A stretch of 64,000 bases of DNA from Achromobacter spanius (GCF_003994415.1 NZ_CP034689.1:6324001-6388000), one strand, 5' to 3'; shown: positions 35,011-43,996, counted from the stretch's first letter. Made by a program: numbers and translations. The notes: generated by a model from the sequence alone, not told the origin.

Positions 35011-36291
35011 TTAGTTCAGCGTGGACGACGCCCGCGCCCGCTTGACCTCAAGCGCGGTGACGCCGCCCGCTTCGTTGCCCCAGCTATTGCGGATGTAGGA
35101 CACCAGCATGGCAATGTCGCTGTCGCTCAGGATCTGGCCAAACGGCGGCATGCCATGCGGCCGGGGGTTGGCGGCCGTAGCCGGTGCGTAGCCGCCATCC
35201 AGCACCATGCGTATGGCGTTGACCGGTGACGGCGCCGTCACCGTCGGATTGCCCGCCAACGCCGGCCACGCCGTGCCACTGCCCTGGCCTTGCGGCTGAT
35301 GGCACTGCGCGCAATGCTGGCCATAGATCTTGCTGCCCAGTTCCATGGCCGCAGGCGCGGCCGCCGCCGTGGACCGTGGCGTGGAGGGAGGTGTCGCCGG
35401 CAAGGACTTGATGTACACGCCAATCGCCAGCGCGTCGTCGTCCGTCAGGTGCTGCGTACTGCCCAGCACCACTTCAGCCATCGGGCCGCTGGCGGTGGAA
35501 TGCGCCGAGATGCCGGTCTTGAGCAAAGCGGCGATGTCTGCCGCCGTCCAGCGGCCCATGCCGGTCTGCATATCGTTGGTGAGCGGCGGCGCATACCAAT
35601 CCAGCACGGGAATGATGCCGCCGATGAACGCATCGGACGACCGCGTGGCCCCCAGGCTGTTGCGGGGCGTATGGCAGGCGGCGCAGTGCCCCACGCCTTC
35701 AACCAGATAGCGGCCTCGGTTCCATTGCACCGATTGCCCCGCGTCGGACTCTTGGACGCCCGGCTTGAAATACAGCGCGCGCCAGGCGGCCAGCAAGGCG
35801 CGCTGGTCGTAGGGGAACGCCATGTCGGGCGCGCGGTTGGGCTGGTTGACCGGCGGCACGCTGCGCAGGTAGGCGTACAGGGCGTCGGCATCGGCCCGCG
35901 TGATACGGGTGTACTCGGTGTAGGGGAAGGCCGGATACAGCAGCGTGCCGTCCTTGGACTTGCCGTTGTGCAGCGCTTGCCAGAAGTCGTCAGCGGTCCA
36001 GGCGCCAATGCCCGTTTTTTCATCAGGCGTGATGTTCGGACCGTACACCGTGCCAAATGGCGTCGGGATGGGCATGCCGCCCGCCAGCACTTTGCCGCCT
36101 CGGCTGGTGTGGCAGGCCATGCAGTTGCCGGCCTGCGCCAGATAGCGGCCACGCTCAACCAGCGTGCCGGTGTCCGCTGTGGCGGCAGGCCCCGTACTGG
36201 TGTCGTCACGCGTACCCAGCCAATACAGGACAGCCACCGTGGCGATCAGCGCCAACAGCACAAAAGACAGGATTTTCTGCAGCAGTTTCAT
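35011..36291 (-). CDS. Membrane-anchored cytochrome c with three haem sites
   Basis: A 426-residue triple-haem c-type cytochrome. An uncleaved or signal N-terminal helix (residues about 7-25) precedes CXXCH sites at Cys57-His61 (CMACH), Cys203-His207 (CAACH) and Cys326-His330 (CAQCH). The architecture is that of the cytochrome subunit of membrane alcohol, gluconate or sorbitol dehydrogenases, which passes electrons to ubiquinone. No flavin or PQQ dehydrogenase subunit is adjacent. It starts 11 bases after the preceding cytochrome gene, so the two are co-transcribed. Confidence 0.9.
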   Translation of the reverse strand: MKLLQKILSFVLLALIATVAVLYWLGTRDDTSTGPAATADTGTLVERGRYLAQAGNCMACHTSRGGKVLAGGMPIPTPFGTVYGPNITPDEKTGIGAWTADDFWQALHNGKSKDGTLLYPAFPYTEYTRITRADADALYAYLRSVPPVNQPNRAPDMAFPYDQRALLAAWRALYFKPGVQESDAGQSVQWNRGRYLVEGVGHCAACHTPRNSLGATRSSDAFIGGIIPVLDWYAPPLTNDMQTGMGRWTAADIAALLKTGISAHSTASGPMAEVVLGSTQHLTDDDALAIGVYIKSLPATPPSTPRSTAAAAPAAMELGSKIYGQHCAQCHQPQGQGSGTAWPALAGNPTVTAPSPVNAIRMVLDGGYAPATAANPRPHGMPPFGQILSDSDIAMLVSYIRNSWGNEAGGVTALEVKRARASSTLN

Positions 36292-36302
36292 GGTGGCCCC
36301 GA

Positions 36303-37052
36303 TCAGCGTTGCGCCTGGCTGCCGCATTCCGCGGGCAAGCGCAGCGATCCCGCGCTTTCAGGCGCATAGGGCTCGGTAATAGGCTGGGACGAGAGCCATG
36401 CCGCCAGGGCGCCGATATCGGCAGGCGTGAGCTTGTCGGCGATATCGGCCATGCAGTCGGGCGCGGCGGCACGGCGCAGCCCTGTCTTCCAACTGCCGAT
36501 CTGTGAACCGATGTAGTCGCGCGGCAAGCCCAGCAGGCCAGGAATGGCGGGCATCAAGCCGCTGAGCGCGGCGCCGTGACAGGACGCACAGGCGGGAAGG
36601 CCGCGCGCCGCATCGCCCTGCAAGGCCAGCGCGCGGCCAGCTTCCAGCGTGGCGGGCGAGACGTCCGCGCGCGCGGGCGACGGATAAGGCACGTGCTGTT
36701 GGGAGAAATACGCGGCCATCTCACGCAGGTAATCGTCGGGCAGGCCGGCCAGCAGATGCGACATGGGCCGGTACTGGCGGCGACCGTCACGGAAATTCAG
36801 CAACTGGTGGTACAGGTATTCCTGTGGCTTGCCGGCCAGGCGGGGGTAGTACCCGTCAGCGCCAGCCCGGCCCTGCGCACCATGGCAGGCAGTACAGGCC
36901 GCGACGCGAGCCGCCATGGTGTCGGGCCGCAGCGCCGTCGGCTGTGCCTGCGCGACGCTTGTTGCAAAGACAATAACGCCTGCCGCCAATACGGAGAAAA
37001 TCGCCCCAAACCGCGGCAGTGAAACACTACGAAAGGAAATGAGCGCTAACAT
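36303..37052 (-). CDS. Di-haem cytochrome c4-like protein
   Basis: A 249-residue periplasmic cytochrome. A signal peptide ends near SVAQA, and haem sites are at Cys53-His57 (CTACH) and Cys155-His159 (CASCH). The two homologous halves (YYPRLAGKPQEYLYHQLLNFRDGRR in the first, IPGLLGLPRDYIGSQ in the second) are typical of cytochrome c4 family proteins, which carry electrons to terminal oxidases. It lies just upstream of the triple-haem cytochrome on the same strand. The partner donor is not encoded in this window. Confidence 0.88.
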   Translation of the reverse strand: MLALISFRSVSLPRFGAIFSVLAAGVIVFATSVAQAQPTALRPDTMAARVAACTACHGAQGRAGADGYYPRLAGKPQEYLYHQLLNFRDGRRQYRPMSHLLAGLPDDYLREMAAYFSQQHVPYPSPARADVSPATLEAGRALALQGDAARGLPACASCHGAALSGLMPAIPGLLGLPRDYIGSQIGSWKTGLRRAAAPDCMADIADKLTPADIGALAAWLSSQPITEPYAPESAGSLRLPAECGSQAQR

Positions 37053-37229
37053 CTAGGTCGAATTCCTATCCCCGAAAGCATGACGTCGGGGCTGGTCAGT
37101 GAATCGATCAAGTATCCGGTCCGTAAGCTTACGCGACGGGGCAAGAAAGGGTACAGGCGCAGATTCTCAATTTACGGCCATATCAGATGCCATCCCGCCT
37201 GCATCGTCCTGGAAAAGCGTGCCACAATC

Positions 37230-38108
37230 ATGTCCATGTTGAAAGTCGTCCTAGTCACCGGTATCTCTGGCTCGGGAAAATCCGTTGCCTTGCGCATGCT
37301 TGAGGATGCCAGCTACACCTGCGTCGACAACTTGCCGGTGCGCTTCCTGGCCGAATTCATCGCCAACGCGCGCGACGAAGGCCTGGAGCGCGTGGCCGTG
37401 GCCATCGACGTGCGATCGCCCGGCGAACTGGCCGAACTGCCTGATGTGGTTACCGCCTTGCGCGCCATGGGCACCAGCCTGCGCGTGGTCTTCCTGGACG
37501 CCAACACCTCAACACTGGTTCAGCGCTACTCCGAATCGCGCCGCCGCCACCCGCTGACCGATCGCCTGCAACGCGGCGGCACGCCGCCGTCGCTGGCCGA
37601 CTGCATTGCATTGGAACGTGAACTGCTGGCGCCGCTGCGCGAGCAGGAACATGTGATCGACACCTCTGACCTGACGCCAGGCCAATTGCGCGCCTGGATC
37701 CGCGACCTGATCCAGGCCGACCGCGCGCCGCTGGTGCTGACCTTCGAATCCTTTGCCTACAAGCGCGGCGTGCCCGGCGACGCCGATCTGGTGTTTGACG
37801 TGCGCTGCCTGCCCAACCCCCACTACGACCGCAACCTGCGGCCGCTGACCGGGCGTGATGAGCCGGTTGCCACCTGGCTGGCCGGTTACGAGCAAGTGGG
37901 GCAGATGGTGGACGACATCGCCGGCTTCCTGAACCGCTGGTTGCCGCAGTACACGCAAGACACCCGCAACTACCTGACCGTAGCCATCGGGTGCACGGGC
38001 GGCCAGCATCGCTCGGTGTATGTGGTGGAGCAATTGGCGCTGCGCTTCGCCCACCACGATCCCTTGCTGGTGCGCCACCGAAACCAACTGCCCACCGAAC
38101 CCGCATGA
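37230..38108 (+). CDS. rapZ: RNase adaptor protein RapZ (nucleotide-binding, YvcJ family)
   Basis: A 292-residue P-loop protein. Walker A is GISGSGKS at 11-18; the C-terminal RNA-binding domain contains LVFDVRCLPNPHYDRNLRPLTG and ends with IGCTGGQHRSVYVVEQLA. In Escherichia coli it targets GlmZ for RNase E and so tunes GlcN6P synthesis. The ATG at 37230 was chosen since an in-frame upstream extension (from 37080) lacks homology. It is normally directly behind hprK. Its stop overlaps the rlpA start (ATGA). Confidence 0.95.
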   Translation: MSMLKVVLVTGISGSGKSVALRMLEDASYTCVDNLPVRFLAEFIANARDEGLERVAVAIDVRSPGELAELPDVVTALRAMGTSLRVVFLDANTSTLVQRYSESRRRHPLTDRLQRGGTPPSLADCIALERELLAPLREQEHVIDTSDLTPGQLRAWIRDLIQADRAPLVLTFESFAYKRGVPGDADLVFDVRCLPNPHYDRNLRPLTGRDEPVATWLAGYEQVGQMVDDIAGFLNRWLPQYTQDTRNYLTVAIGCTGGQHRSVYVVEQLALRFAHHDPLLVRHRNQLPTEPA

Positions 38109-39067
38109 TCCTGCCTCGCCCGCTACACCTGATCCTGATGCTGCTGCTGGCCATTGCCGTGGCGGGCTGCTCTTCCACCGGTGGCGGCAAAAAGGGCGGC
38201 GGGTACTACAAGGATGATGGCCCGGACGCCAACCCGCCGTCGAACCTGGACCAGGTGCCCGACGCGGTGCCCCGCATCGAACCCTACGCCAGCGGCGCCA
38301 ACCGGCCTTACGTGGTCTTCGGCAAGCGCTACGTGCCGGACACCAGCGGGCAACCGTACAAGCAGCGCGGCATCGCCTCCTGGTATGGCAAGAAGTTCCA
38401 CGGCAATTCCACGTCCATCGGCGAGTCTTACGACATGTACGCCATGACGGCGGCCCACACCACGTTGCCGCTTCCCAGCTATGCACGCGTCACCAGCCTG
38501 GTCAACGGCAAGACCATCATCGTGCGCGTGAACGACCGCGGGCCGTTCCACAGCGATCGCATCATGGATTTGTCTTACGTGGCCGCGTACAAGCTGGGCA
38601 TCATCGGACCCGGCAGCGGCCAGGTCGTGGTGGAGAGCATTCCGCAGGAAGAGATCCGTCGCCTGGCCTCGCAAGGAACGCCAGCGGCGCCCGCGCCGGA
38701 ACCCGATTCCGCCACTGGCTCGCTGCCCGTCCAGGCGCCGTTGAGCGCCGCGCCAGTAGCGTTGACGGCTGAACCCTTGCCAGGCCCCGCCGCGGGTTCA
38801 GCGCCGGTACGCCAGACGCCGGCAACCGGCCTTGGCAATGTCTATCTGCAAGTGGGTGCATTCAGCCAGGCGGGCAACGCGCAATCACTGGTTGCCCGCA
38901 TCAATCCGCAACTGAACGCGGTGGGCGCGCCGCCTGCCCAGGTTGAGCAATCGAACAATCTGTACCGGGTCAGGATCGGTCCGTACCCCGACCGCCAGAG
39001 CGCGTTGAACGCAGTGCCGGTCGTGTCGGACCGCATCGGCATCCTGCCCAGCATCGCCACGCAGTAA
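38105..39067 (+). CDS. rlpA: Septal ring lytic transglycosylase RlpA family lipoprotein
   Basis: A 320-residue outer-membrane lipoprotein. The lipobox LAIAVAGC makes Cys22 the lipidated residue. A double-psi beta-barrel domain (about residues 85-190) has the ASWYGKKFHGNSTSIGESYD, LPSYARVTSL and VRVNDRGPFHSDRIMDLS motifs; a Pro/Ala-rich linker follows. A SPOR domain (about 245-320) should bind denuded septal peptidoglycan. RlpA cleaves such glycans during daughter-cell separation. It overlaps rapZ by four bases. Confidence 0.94.
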   Translation: MILPRPLHLILMLLLAIAVAGCSSTGGGKKGGGYYKDDGPDANPPSNLDQVPDAVPRIEPYASGANRPYVVFGKRYVPDTSGQPYKQRGIASWYGKKFHGNSTSIGESYDMYAMTAAHTTLPLPSYARVTSLVNGKTIIVRVNDRGPFHSDRIMDLSYVAAYKLGIIGPGSGQVVVESIPQEEIRRLASQGTPAAPAPEPDSATGSLPVQAPLSAAPVALTAEPLPGPAAGSAPVRQTPATGLGNVYLQVGAFSQAGNAQSLVARINPQLNAVGAPPAQVEQSNNLYRVRIGPYPDRQSALNAVPVVSDRIGILPSIATQ

Positions 39068-39099
39068 ACGCGGGCGCTTTCGGGCTTACCGACGCTGCT

Positions 39100-39684
39100 T
39101 TACCAGGGCAGCTCGGCTTGCCCGTCGCAGACGCGGCGCGCGCGCGGGTTGCGGCTGACATAGCGGTTGCCCTCGTGGGCCAACAGCGCCTGCTTGCGCG
39201 GGAGCCCGCCGCCAAACCCCGTCAGCGAGGTATCGGCGCCAATCACGCGGTGGCACGGAATGATGATGATGATGGGGTTGCGGCCGACCGCGCCGCCGAC
39301 CGCCTGCGCGCCCTTGGGCCGCCCCACGTTGCGGGCCAGATCGCCATAGCTGGCAAGCTTGCCAAAATCCAGTGCGCACAGTGACTGCCAGACCTTGTGC
39401 TGGAACGCGGTGCCGACGGGATCCAGGGCCACGTCGAAAGCGCGGCGCTTGCCCGCGAACCATTCGTCCAGTTCGCGACGCGCCTGCTCCAGGATGGGAT
39501 CGGCGTCCGTGTGCGTCCAGCCTTCAGGCGATGGCAGCGATTCTTGGTCGGTGAACCAGGCGCCACGCAAGCCTTTCGGGCTGGCGACCAGGCGCAACTC
39601 ACCTAACGGGGTGGGCATATCGCGGTATGTCAGGGATTCCAGCGGATCGGCGGGCTTTTTTGACACGATTGTGGGGTACGCCAT
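39100..39684 (-). CDS. ogt: Methylated-DNA--protein-cysteine methyltransferase
   Basis: A 194-residue DNA repair protein that transfers the alkyl group of O6-alkylguanine to its own Cys144 in the PCHRV motif. The helix-turn-helix reads TAFQHKVWQSLCALDFGKLASYGDLA. The active site is preceded by five Ile codons written as a repeated ATC/ATT trinucleotide (NPIIIIIPCHRV). The gene starts three bases after the rsmI stop, so both are in one operon. A short N-terminal extension precedes the family core. Confidence 0.94.
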   Translation of the reverse strand: MAYPTIVSKKPADPLESLTYRDMPTPLGELRLVASPKGLRGAWFTDQESLPSPEGWTHTDADPILEQARRELDEWFAGKRRAFDVALDPVGTAFQHKVWQSLCALDFGKLASYGDLARNVGRPKGAQAVGGAVGRNPIIIIIPCHRVIGADTSLTGFGGGLPRKQALLAHEGNRYVSRNPRARRVCDGQAELPW

Positions 39685-39687
39685 GGC

Positions 39688-40623
39688 TTACTCCGCCGAT
39701 TTCTTGCGCGACAGCGCCCGGTTGTACAACACGTCACGCGGCTGGCCCGTGACCTTGGCGGCGACGCGCGCGGCGTCGCGCACCGACAGCGACTCCAACA
39801 GTGCGTCCAACAACACATCGGTACGCGGGTCGGCGTCCGCGTCGATTTCCTGCGCGACGGCGGCATGCGCGATCAGCACGAATTCACCCTGCTCGCGGTG
39901 CGAGTCGGCAGCCAGCCAGGCCGCCGCTTCGCCCAGCGTGAGCGTCGCGATTTCTTCAAAGCGCTTGGTGAGCTCGCGCGCCACGGTCAGTTGCCGGTCG
40001 GGGCCGCAGACTTCCAGCAGATCCGCAATGGTGGCGGCCAGCCGGTGGGGGGATTCGAACATCACCACAGGGGCGGGCAAGGCGCACCACGAACGCAGCC
40101 AGCGCTGGCGGGCCACGGCCTTGGATGGCGGGAAGCCGGCAAAGGCATAGGCGGGATTTTCGTCGGTGGTCACGCCGCTGCCCATCAGCGCCGCAATGAC
40201 AGCGCTAGGCCCCGGCACGGGCACCACCGCGAAGCCGGCGTCGCGCACAGCGCGCACCACGCGCGCGCCGGGGTCGCTGACGGCGGGCGCACCCGCATCC
40301 GACACCAGCGCCACGCGCTGGCCTTGGGCCAGGCGTTCACAGATGGCCTGGGCGGCGGTGGCTTCATTGTGGCGATGCGCGGCCATGAGCGGCGTGCTGA
40401 CGCCCCAGGCATCCAGCAAGGTGCGGCTGGCGCGCGTGTCTTCGGCGGCGATCACGTCGGCGCGTTGCAGGGCATGCCAGGCCCGCAGCCCCAGGTCGCC
40501 CAGGTTGCCGATTGGCGTGGCCACGACGTACAGCGTGGACGCGGGCCAATGCTGCCCCGCCACGCGGTCGGCCACGCGGCTCCAGGCATCGCCGGCGGGC
40601 GAGGGTGAGACATTTTGATTCAT
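39688..40623 (-). CDS. rsmI: 16S rRNA (cytidine1402-2'-O)-methyltransferase
   Basis: A 311-residue SAM-dependent tetrapyrrole-methylase-fold enzyme that 2'-O-methylates C1402 of 16S rRNA. Motifs include LYVVATPIGNLGDLGLRA, AAEDTRASRTLLDAWG, ALVSDAGAPAVSDPG and the PGPSAVIAALMGSG loop. Length matches RsmI with its C-terminal helical extension. It is divergent from yraN, a very common pairing. Confidence 0.96.
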   Translation of the reverse strand: MNQNVSPSPAGDAWSRVADRVAGQHWPASTLYVVATPIGNLGDLGLRAWHALQRADVIAAEDTRASRTLLDAWGVSTPLMAAHRHNEATAAQAICERLAQGQRVALVSDAGAPAVSDPGARVVRAVRDAGFAVVPVPGPSAVIAALMGSGVTTDENPAYAFAGFPPSKAVARQRWLRSWCALPAPVVMFESPHRLAATIADLLEVCGPDRQLTVARELTKRFEEIATLTLGEAAAWLAADSHREQGEFVLIAHAAVAQEIDADADPRTDVLLDALLESLSVRDAARVAAKVTGQPRDVLYNRALSRKKSAE

Positions 40624-40689
40624 TGCAGCCTACTGACACGAAAAACCATGTCAGTGTAGCCGCCAATCCCTGCCATCTTCGGAGCCTGC

Positions 40690-41172
40690 ATGACGGACGA
40701 CACCTTGCGCCTGGCCTGCGAACTGGCGCTGCTTGCCCGCCGCCGCGCGGACAAGCGGCGGCGACGCATCCGGCGGCCGGCCGCGCCTGGCGACACGCCG
40801 GTGCGCCGCTCACCCATGCAGCGCCGGGGTGATCACCACGAAGACGCCGCGCTGCGCTTGCTGGTGGCTCACGGGCTGGTGCTGCTGGCGCGCAACCTGC
40901 AAACGCGCGCGGGCGAGATCGATCTGGTCATGCGCGATGGCAACACGCTGGTCTTCGTTGAAGTCCGTGCCCGCGCGCACAGCCACTATGGCGGCGCGGC
41001 GGCAAGCATCGGCCGCGACAAACAGGCGCGGCTGGCACGCGCCGCCGCGCACTGGCTGCCGGAACTGGCTCGGCGGCATTGGCAGGGGGTGGCGCCCCCG
41101 GCCCGCTTTGATGCCGTGGTCTTCGACGCTGGCGAGCCGCAATGGCTGCGTGCCGCCTTTGTGCTGCCGTAG
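40690..41172 (+). CDS. yraN: YraN family endonuclease-like protein (UPF0102)
   Basis: A 160-residue protein with the restriction-endonuclease-like core GDHHEDAALRLLVAHGLVLLARN, EIDLVMRDGNTLVFVEVR (Asp and Glu-x-Arg catalytic-like residues) and RDKQARLARAAAHWL. The N-terminal ~45 residues are Arg-rich and longer than in most family members. The biochemical role is unsettled; links to DNA processing are suggested for the family. It has a good ribosome site (GGAG) and precedes diaA. Confidence 0.9.
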   Translation: MTDDTLRLACELALLARRRADKRRRRIRRPAAPGDTPVRRSPMQRRGDHHEDAALRLLVAHGLVLLARNLQTRAGEIDLVMRDGNTLVFVEVRARAHSHYGGAAASIGRDKQARLARAAAHWLPELARRHWQGVAPPARFDAVVFDAGEPQWLRAAFVLP

Positions 41173-41273
41173 CCGGCGGCGCTTGCAGGGTCCGGACACG
41201 TCCGTAACCCGCTGCCGCACAGTCGTTACGCATGGACAGAACGGCGCGACGGCCCCGTGAGATAATCGCGCCC

Positions 41274-41867
41274 ATGGATATGACCTCTCGTATGACGTCG
41301 CACTTTCGCGACGCCATGGCTGCGTGCGAACAAAGTATGAACGTCCTGGCGGAACCGCTGGCAGTGGCGGTCGACGTGCTGTTCGGCGCCCTGGCGAACA
41401 ACGGCAAGATTCTGGCTTGCGGCAACGGTGGCTCGGCCGCCGATGCGCAGCATTTCATCGCCGAACTGGTGGGCCGCTTCGAACGCGAACGCCTGCCGCT
41501 GGCGGGCATCGCGCTCAATACCGACACCTCGATTCTCACCGCCGTCGGTAACGACTACGGCTTTGACGAAATCTATGAACGCCAGGTCAACGCCTTCGGC
41601 CAGGCGGGCGACGTGCTGGTGGCCATTTCAACCAGCGGTAATTCGCCCAACGTGGTGCGCGCCATGGAAGCCGCCAGCGCCCGCGAAATGCACGTGCTGG
41701 CCCTCACGGGCAAGGGCGGCGGCGTCATGGGGGAACTCATCACGCCCATGGACGTCCATCTATGTGTTCCCAGCGACCGCACCATGCGGATCCAGGAAGT
41801 CCATATTCTGCTGCTGCACGCGCTGTGCGATGGCATCGACGCTCTTCTGCTTGGAGACACCGAATGA
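41274..41867 (+). CDS. diaA: SIS-domain protein DiaA (GmhA-like)
   Basis: A 197-residue SIS-domain protein with ILACGNGGSAADAQHFIAELVGRFERERLPLAGIAL and VAISTSGNSPNVVRAME. Sequence alone fits either phosphoheptose isomerase GmhA or the DnaA-initiator-associating factor DiaA. The context rsmI / yraN-diaA-dolP is the conserved one for DiaA. The ATG at 41274 was chosen. Its stop overlaps the dolP start (ATGA). Role as DiaA (promoting DnaA assembly at oriC) is inferred from context. Confidence 0.9.
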   Translation: MDMTSRMTSHFRDAMAACEQSMNVLAEPLAVAVDVLFGALANNGKILACGNGGSAADAQHFIAELVGRFERERLPLAGIALNTDTSILTAVGNDYGFDEIYERQVNAFGQAGDVLVAISTSGNSPNVVRAMEAASAREMHVLALTGKGGGVMGELITPMDVHLCVPSDRTMRIQEVHILLLHALCDGIDALLLGDTE

Positions 41868-42607
41868 TTTCTGACGTCAGAACCGCAGTTCGCCCCCTGA
41901 TGCTCGCCGCGGCGCTGTCCACCGCCGCCCTGTCGCTGTCGGCCTGCGCGCCACTGATCGTGGGCGGCGCTGCCGCCACCACGGCGGTCGTCATCACCGA
42001 CCGCCGCACCTCCGGCATCCAGCTTGAAGACCAGAACATCGCCTTCAAGGCGCAAAGCCAGATCTCGCAAAAGCTGGGCGACACGGCCCGCGTCAATGCC
42101 ATGGCGTATGGCGGCCACCTGCTGCTGACGGGCGACGTGCCCACCGAGCAAGCCAAAGCCGAAGCGACCACCATTGCCCAAGGCATCGAAAACGTCAAAC
42201 AGGTCATCAACCAGTTGAACGTCGGCCCCATCGCCTCGTTCGGCACACGTTCGAACGACACATGGCTGACGTCCAAGGTCAAGACCGCGCTGATCAATAC
42301 CAAGTACGTGCCGTCCGGCACCATCGCGCTGACGACCGACCACAGCGTGGTCTATCTGATGGGCAAGGTGACCCAGGCCGAAGGCGACTATGCCGCCAAC
42401 GCCGCGGCGGATGTCGGCGGCGTGGTCAAGGTGGTTAAACTCTTCGAGACCATCAGCCGCGAAGAAGCGATCCGGCTGTCCAACAGCAGCACCCGGGACG
42501 CCTCCACAGAAACCAAAGCGCCTATTCAAAGCGGCGCCGGCGCAGCACCCAGCGACAACAACGCGGCCGGCACGAGCAACGGCGTAGAAGCGATGCCCAT
42601 CAAATGA
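41864..42607 (+). CDS. dolP: Division/outer-membrane lipid-retention lipoprotein DolP (two BON domains)
   Basis: A 247-residue lipoprotein. The lipobox SLSAC makes Cys28 the lipidated residue. Two BON domains (about residues 45-115 and 125-195) contain ITDRRTSGIQLEDQNIAF, DTARVNAMAYGGHLLLTGDV and VKTALINTKYVPSGTIALTT. DolP (YraP) binds anionic lipid at the outer membrane and preserves barrier integrity. This copy carries an extra roughly 50-residue Ser/Ala/Asn-rich tail compared with Escherichia coli. It overlaps both neighbours by four bases. Confidence 0.93.
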   Translation: MISDVRTAVRPLMLAAALSTAALSLSACAPLIVGGAAATTAVVITDRRTSGIQLEDQNIAFKAQSQISQKLGDTARVNAMAYGGHLLLTGDVPTEQAKAEATTIAQGIENVKQVINQLNVGPIASFGTRSNDTWLTSKVKTALINTKYVPSGTIALTTDHSVVYLMGKVTQAEGDYAANAAADVGGVVKVVKLFETISREEAIRLSNSSTRDASTETKAPIQSGAGAAPSDNNAAGTSNGVEAMPIK

Positions 42608-43098
42608 AAAAAGCCATCGTAGCCCTGGCCGTCCTGGTGGCCGTTGGCATTGGCGCCTGGTTCGTCTGGCGCCCTGCCCAAACCGCGCCTGACGTCACTT
42701 TCACCACGCTGGAAGGCAAAACCTTTTCAATGCAGGACTTGCGGGGCAAGGTGGTGCTGGTCAAGTTCTGGGCGACCAGCTGCGTCACTTGCGTGAAGCA
42801 GATGCCGGAAACCATCGCGGCCTACAAGGAATACGCCGCGAAGGGCTACGAGGCCGTGGCGGTCGCCATGGACTACGACCCGCCCAATTACGTGCTGAAC
42901 TTCGCCGAGCAGCGCAAGCTGCCTTTCCCGGTGGCGTTGGACACCAAAGGCGAGATCGCGCGCGCGTTCGGCGACATCCGGCTCACCCCCACCGCCTTCC
43001 TGATCGACAAGCAGGGGCACATCATCAAGCGCTATCTGGGTGAATACGACGTGGCCGAATTCCACGCCACGGTGGAAAAGGCGCTGGCGGCAGGCTGA
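42604..43098 (+). CDS. TlpA/ResA-like thiol-disulfide protein
   Basis: A 164-residue membrane-anchored thioredoxin-fold protein. The N-terminal helix (residues 4-22) is followed by the redox motif FWATSCVTC with Cys60 and Cys63, and the cis-proline region LTPTAFLIDKQGHII. The VTC-type motif and AEQRKLPFPVALD insertion suit periplasmic peroxiredoxin-like/TlpA reductases used in cytochrome maturation or oxidative defence. Overlap with dolP (ATGA) shows co-transcription. Last gene of this operon; a strong terminator follows. Confidence 0.9.
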   Translation: MKKAIVALAVLVAVGIGAWFVWRPAQTAPDVTFTTLEGKTFSMQDLRGKVVLVKFWATSCVTCVKQMPETIAAYKEYAAKGYEAVAVAMDYDPPNYVLNFAEQRKLPFPVALDTKGEIARAFGDIRLTPTAFLIDKQGHIIKRYLGEYDVAEFHATVEKALAAG

Positions 43099-43126
43099 TT
43101 GCGCTGAGTCTTGCTCCCCGCCCCCC

Positions 43127-43160
43127 AAAACAAAACCGCCCGATGGGCGGTTTTGTTTTT
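43127..43160. terminator. Bidirectional terminator between tlpA-like gene and metQ
   Basis: AAAACAAAACCGCCC pairs perfectly with GGGCGGTTTTGTTTT around a GAT loop, with A-rich and T-rich flanks. It serves the two convergent genes. Confidence 0.92.
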
Positions 43161-43207
43161 GCCCGGCTGAATCGGCGGGCCTACCCGATCAAACGGGCCT
43201 GCAACAC

Positions 43208-43996
43208 TCAGAACGCCGGAATGACCGCGCCCTTGTACTTTTCCTGGATGAACTTCTTCACATCTGGCGAGTGCAGCGCGTCAACCAGCTTCTTGATGCC
43301 GGGTGCATCCTTGTTGTCCGACCGGGTAACCAGAATGTTGGCGTAGGGCGAATCAGCACCCTCGATGAACAACGCATCCTTCGTGGGGACCAGGCCGGCT
43401 TCCAGCGCGTAGTTGGTGTTGATGAGAGCCAGGTCCACGTCATCCAGCGCGCGTGGCAGCATCGCGGCTTCCAGTTCGCGGAATTTCAGCTTCTTGGGAT
43501 TGTCGACCACATCGGCCGCGGTGGCCAGAATGTTGGCCGGGTCCTTCAGCTTGATCACACCCTGCTTTTGCAGCAGCACCAGCGCGCGGCCGCCGTTGGA
43601 CGGGTCGTTCGGGATGGCCACCGTGGCGCCGTCCTTGAGCTCGGCCAGGCTCTTGATCTTCTTGGAATAGCCGCCAAAGGGTTCAACGTGGACCAGCGCC
43701 ACCGGCACCAACGTGGCCTTGCGGTCTTTGTTGAAGGAATCCAGGTACGGCTTGTGCTGGAAGAAGTTGGCGTCCAGCTGCTTGTCCACCAGTTGCAGGT
43801 TGGGCTGCACGTAATCGCTGAACACCGTGATGTCGAGCTCGACGCCCTGTTTGGCCAACTGCGGTTTCACCACTTCCAGGATTTCGGCGTGGGGAACCTG
43901 GGTCGCGCCCACCACCACTTTTTCTGCATGGGCGGCATGGGCCGCCACCAGGAAGGCCGATGCCACCAGGGCAGACCGGACGAAGTTCAAACGCAT
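43208..43996 (-). CDS. metQ: MetQ/NlpA-type methionine-binding protein
   Basis: A 262-residue periplasmic binding protein. The signal peptide ends AAHAAHA at residue 24; the mature part starts EKVVVGATQVPHAEILE, with DANFFQHKPYLDSF and VAIPNDPSNGGRALVLLQ typical of MetQ, the D/L-methionine receptor of the MetNI transporter. It lacks a lipobox cysteine, so it should be soluble rather than lipid-anchored. metN and metI are not adjacent, making this an orphan receptor. A 5' leader with competing hairpins precedes it. Confidence 0.9.
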   Translation of the reverse strand: MRLNFVRSALVASAFLVAAHAAHAEKVVVGATQVPHAEILEVVKPQLAKQGVELDITVFSDYVQPNLQLVDKQLDANFFQHKPYLDSFNKDRKATLVPVALVHVEPFGGYSKKIKSLAELKDGATVAIPNDPSNGGRALVLLQKQGVIKLKDPANILATAADVVDNPKKLKFRELEAAMLPRALDDVDLALINTNYALEAGLVPTKDALFIEGADSPYANILVTRSDNKDAPGIKKLVDALHSPDVKKFIQEKYKGAVIPAF

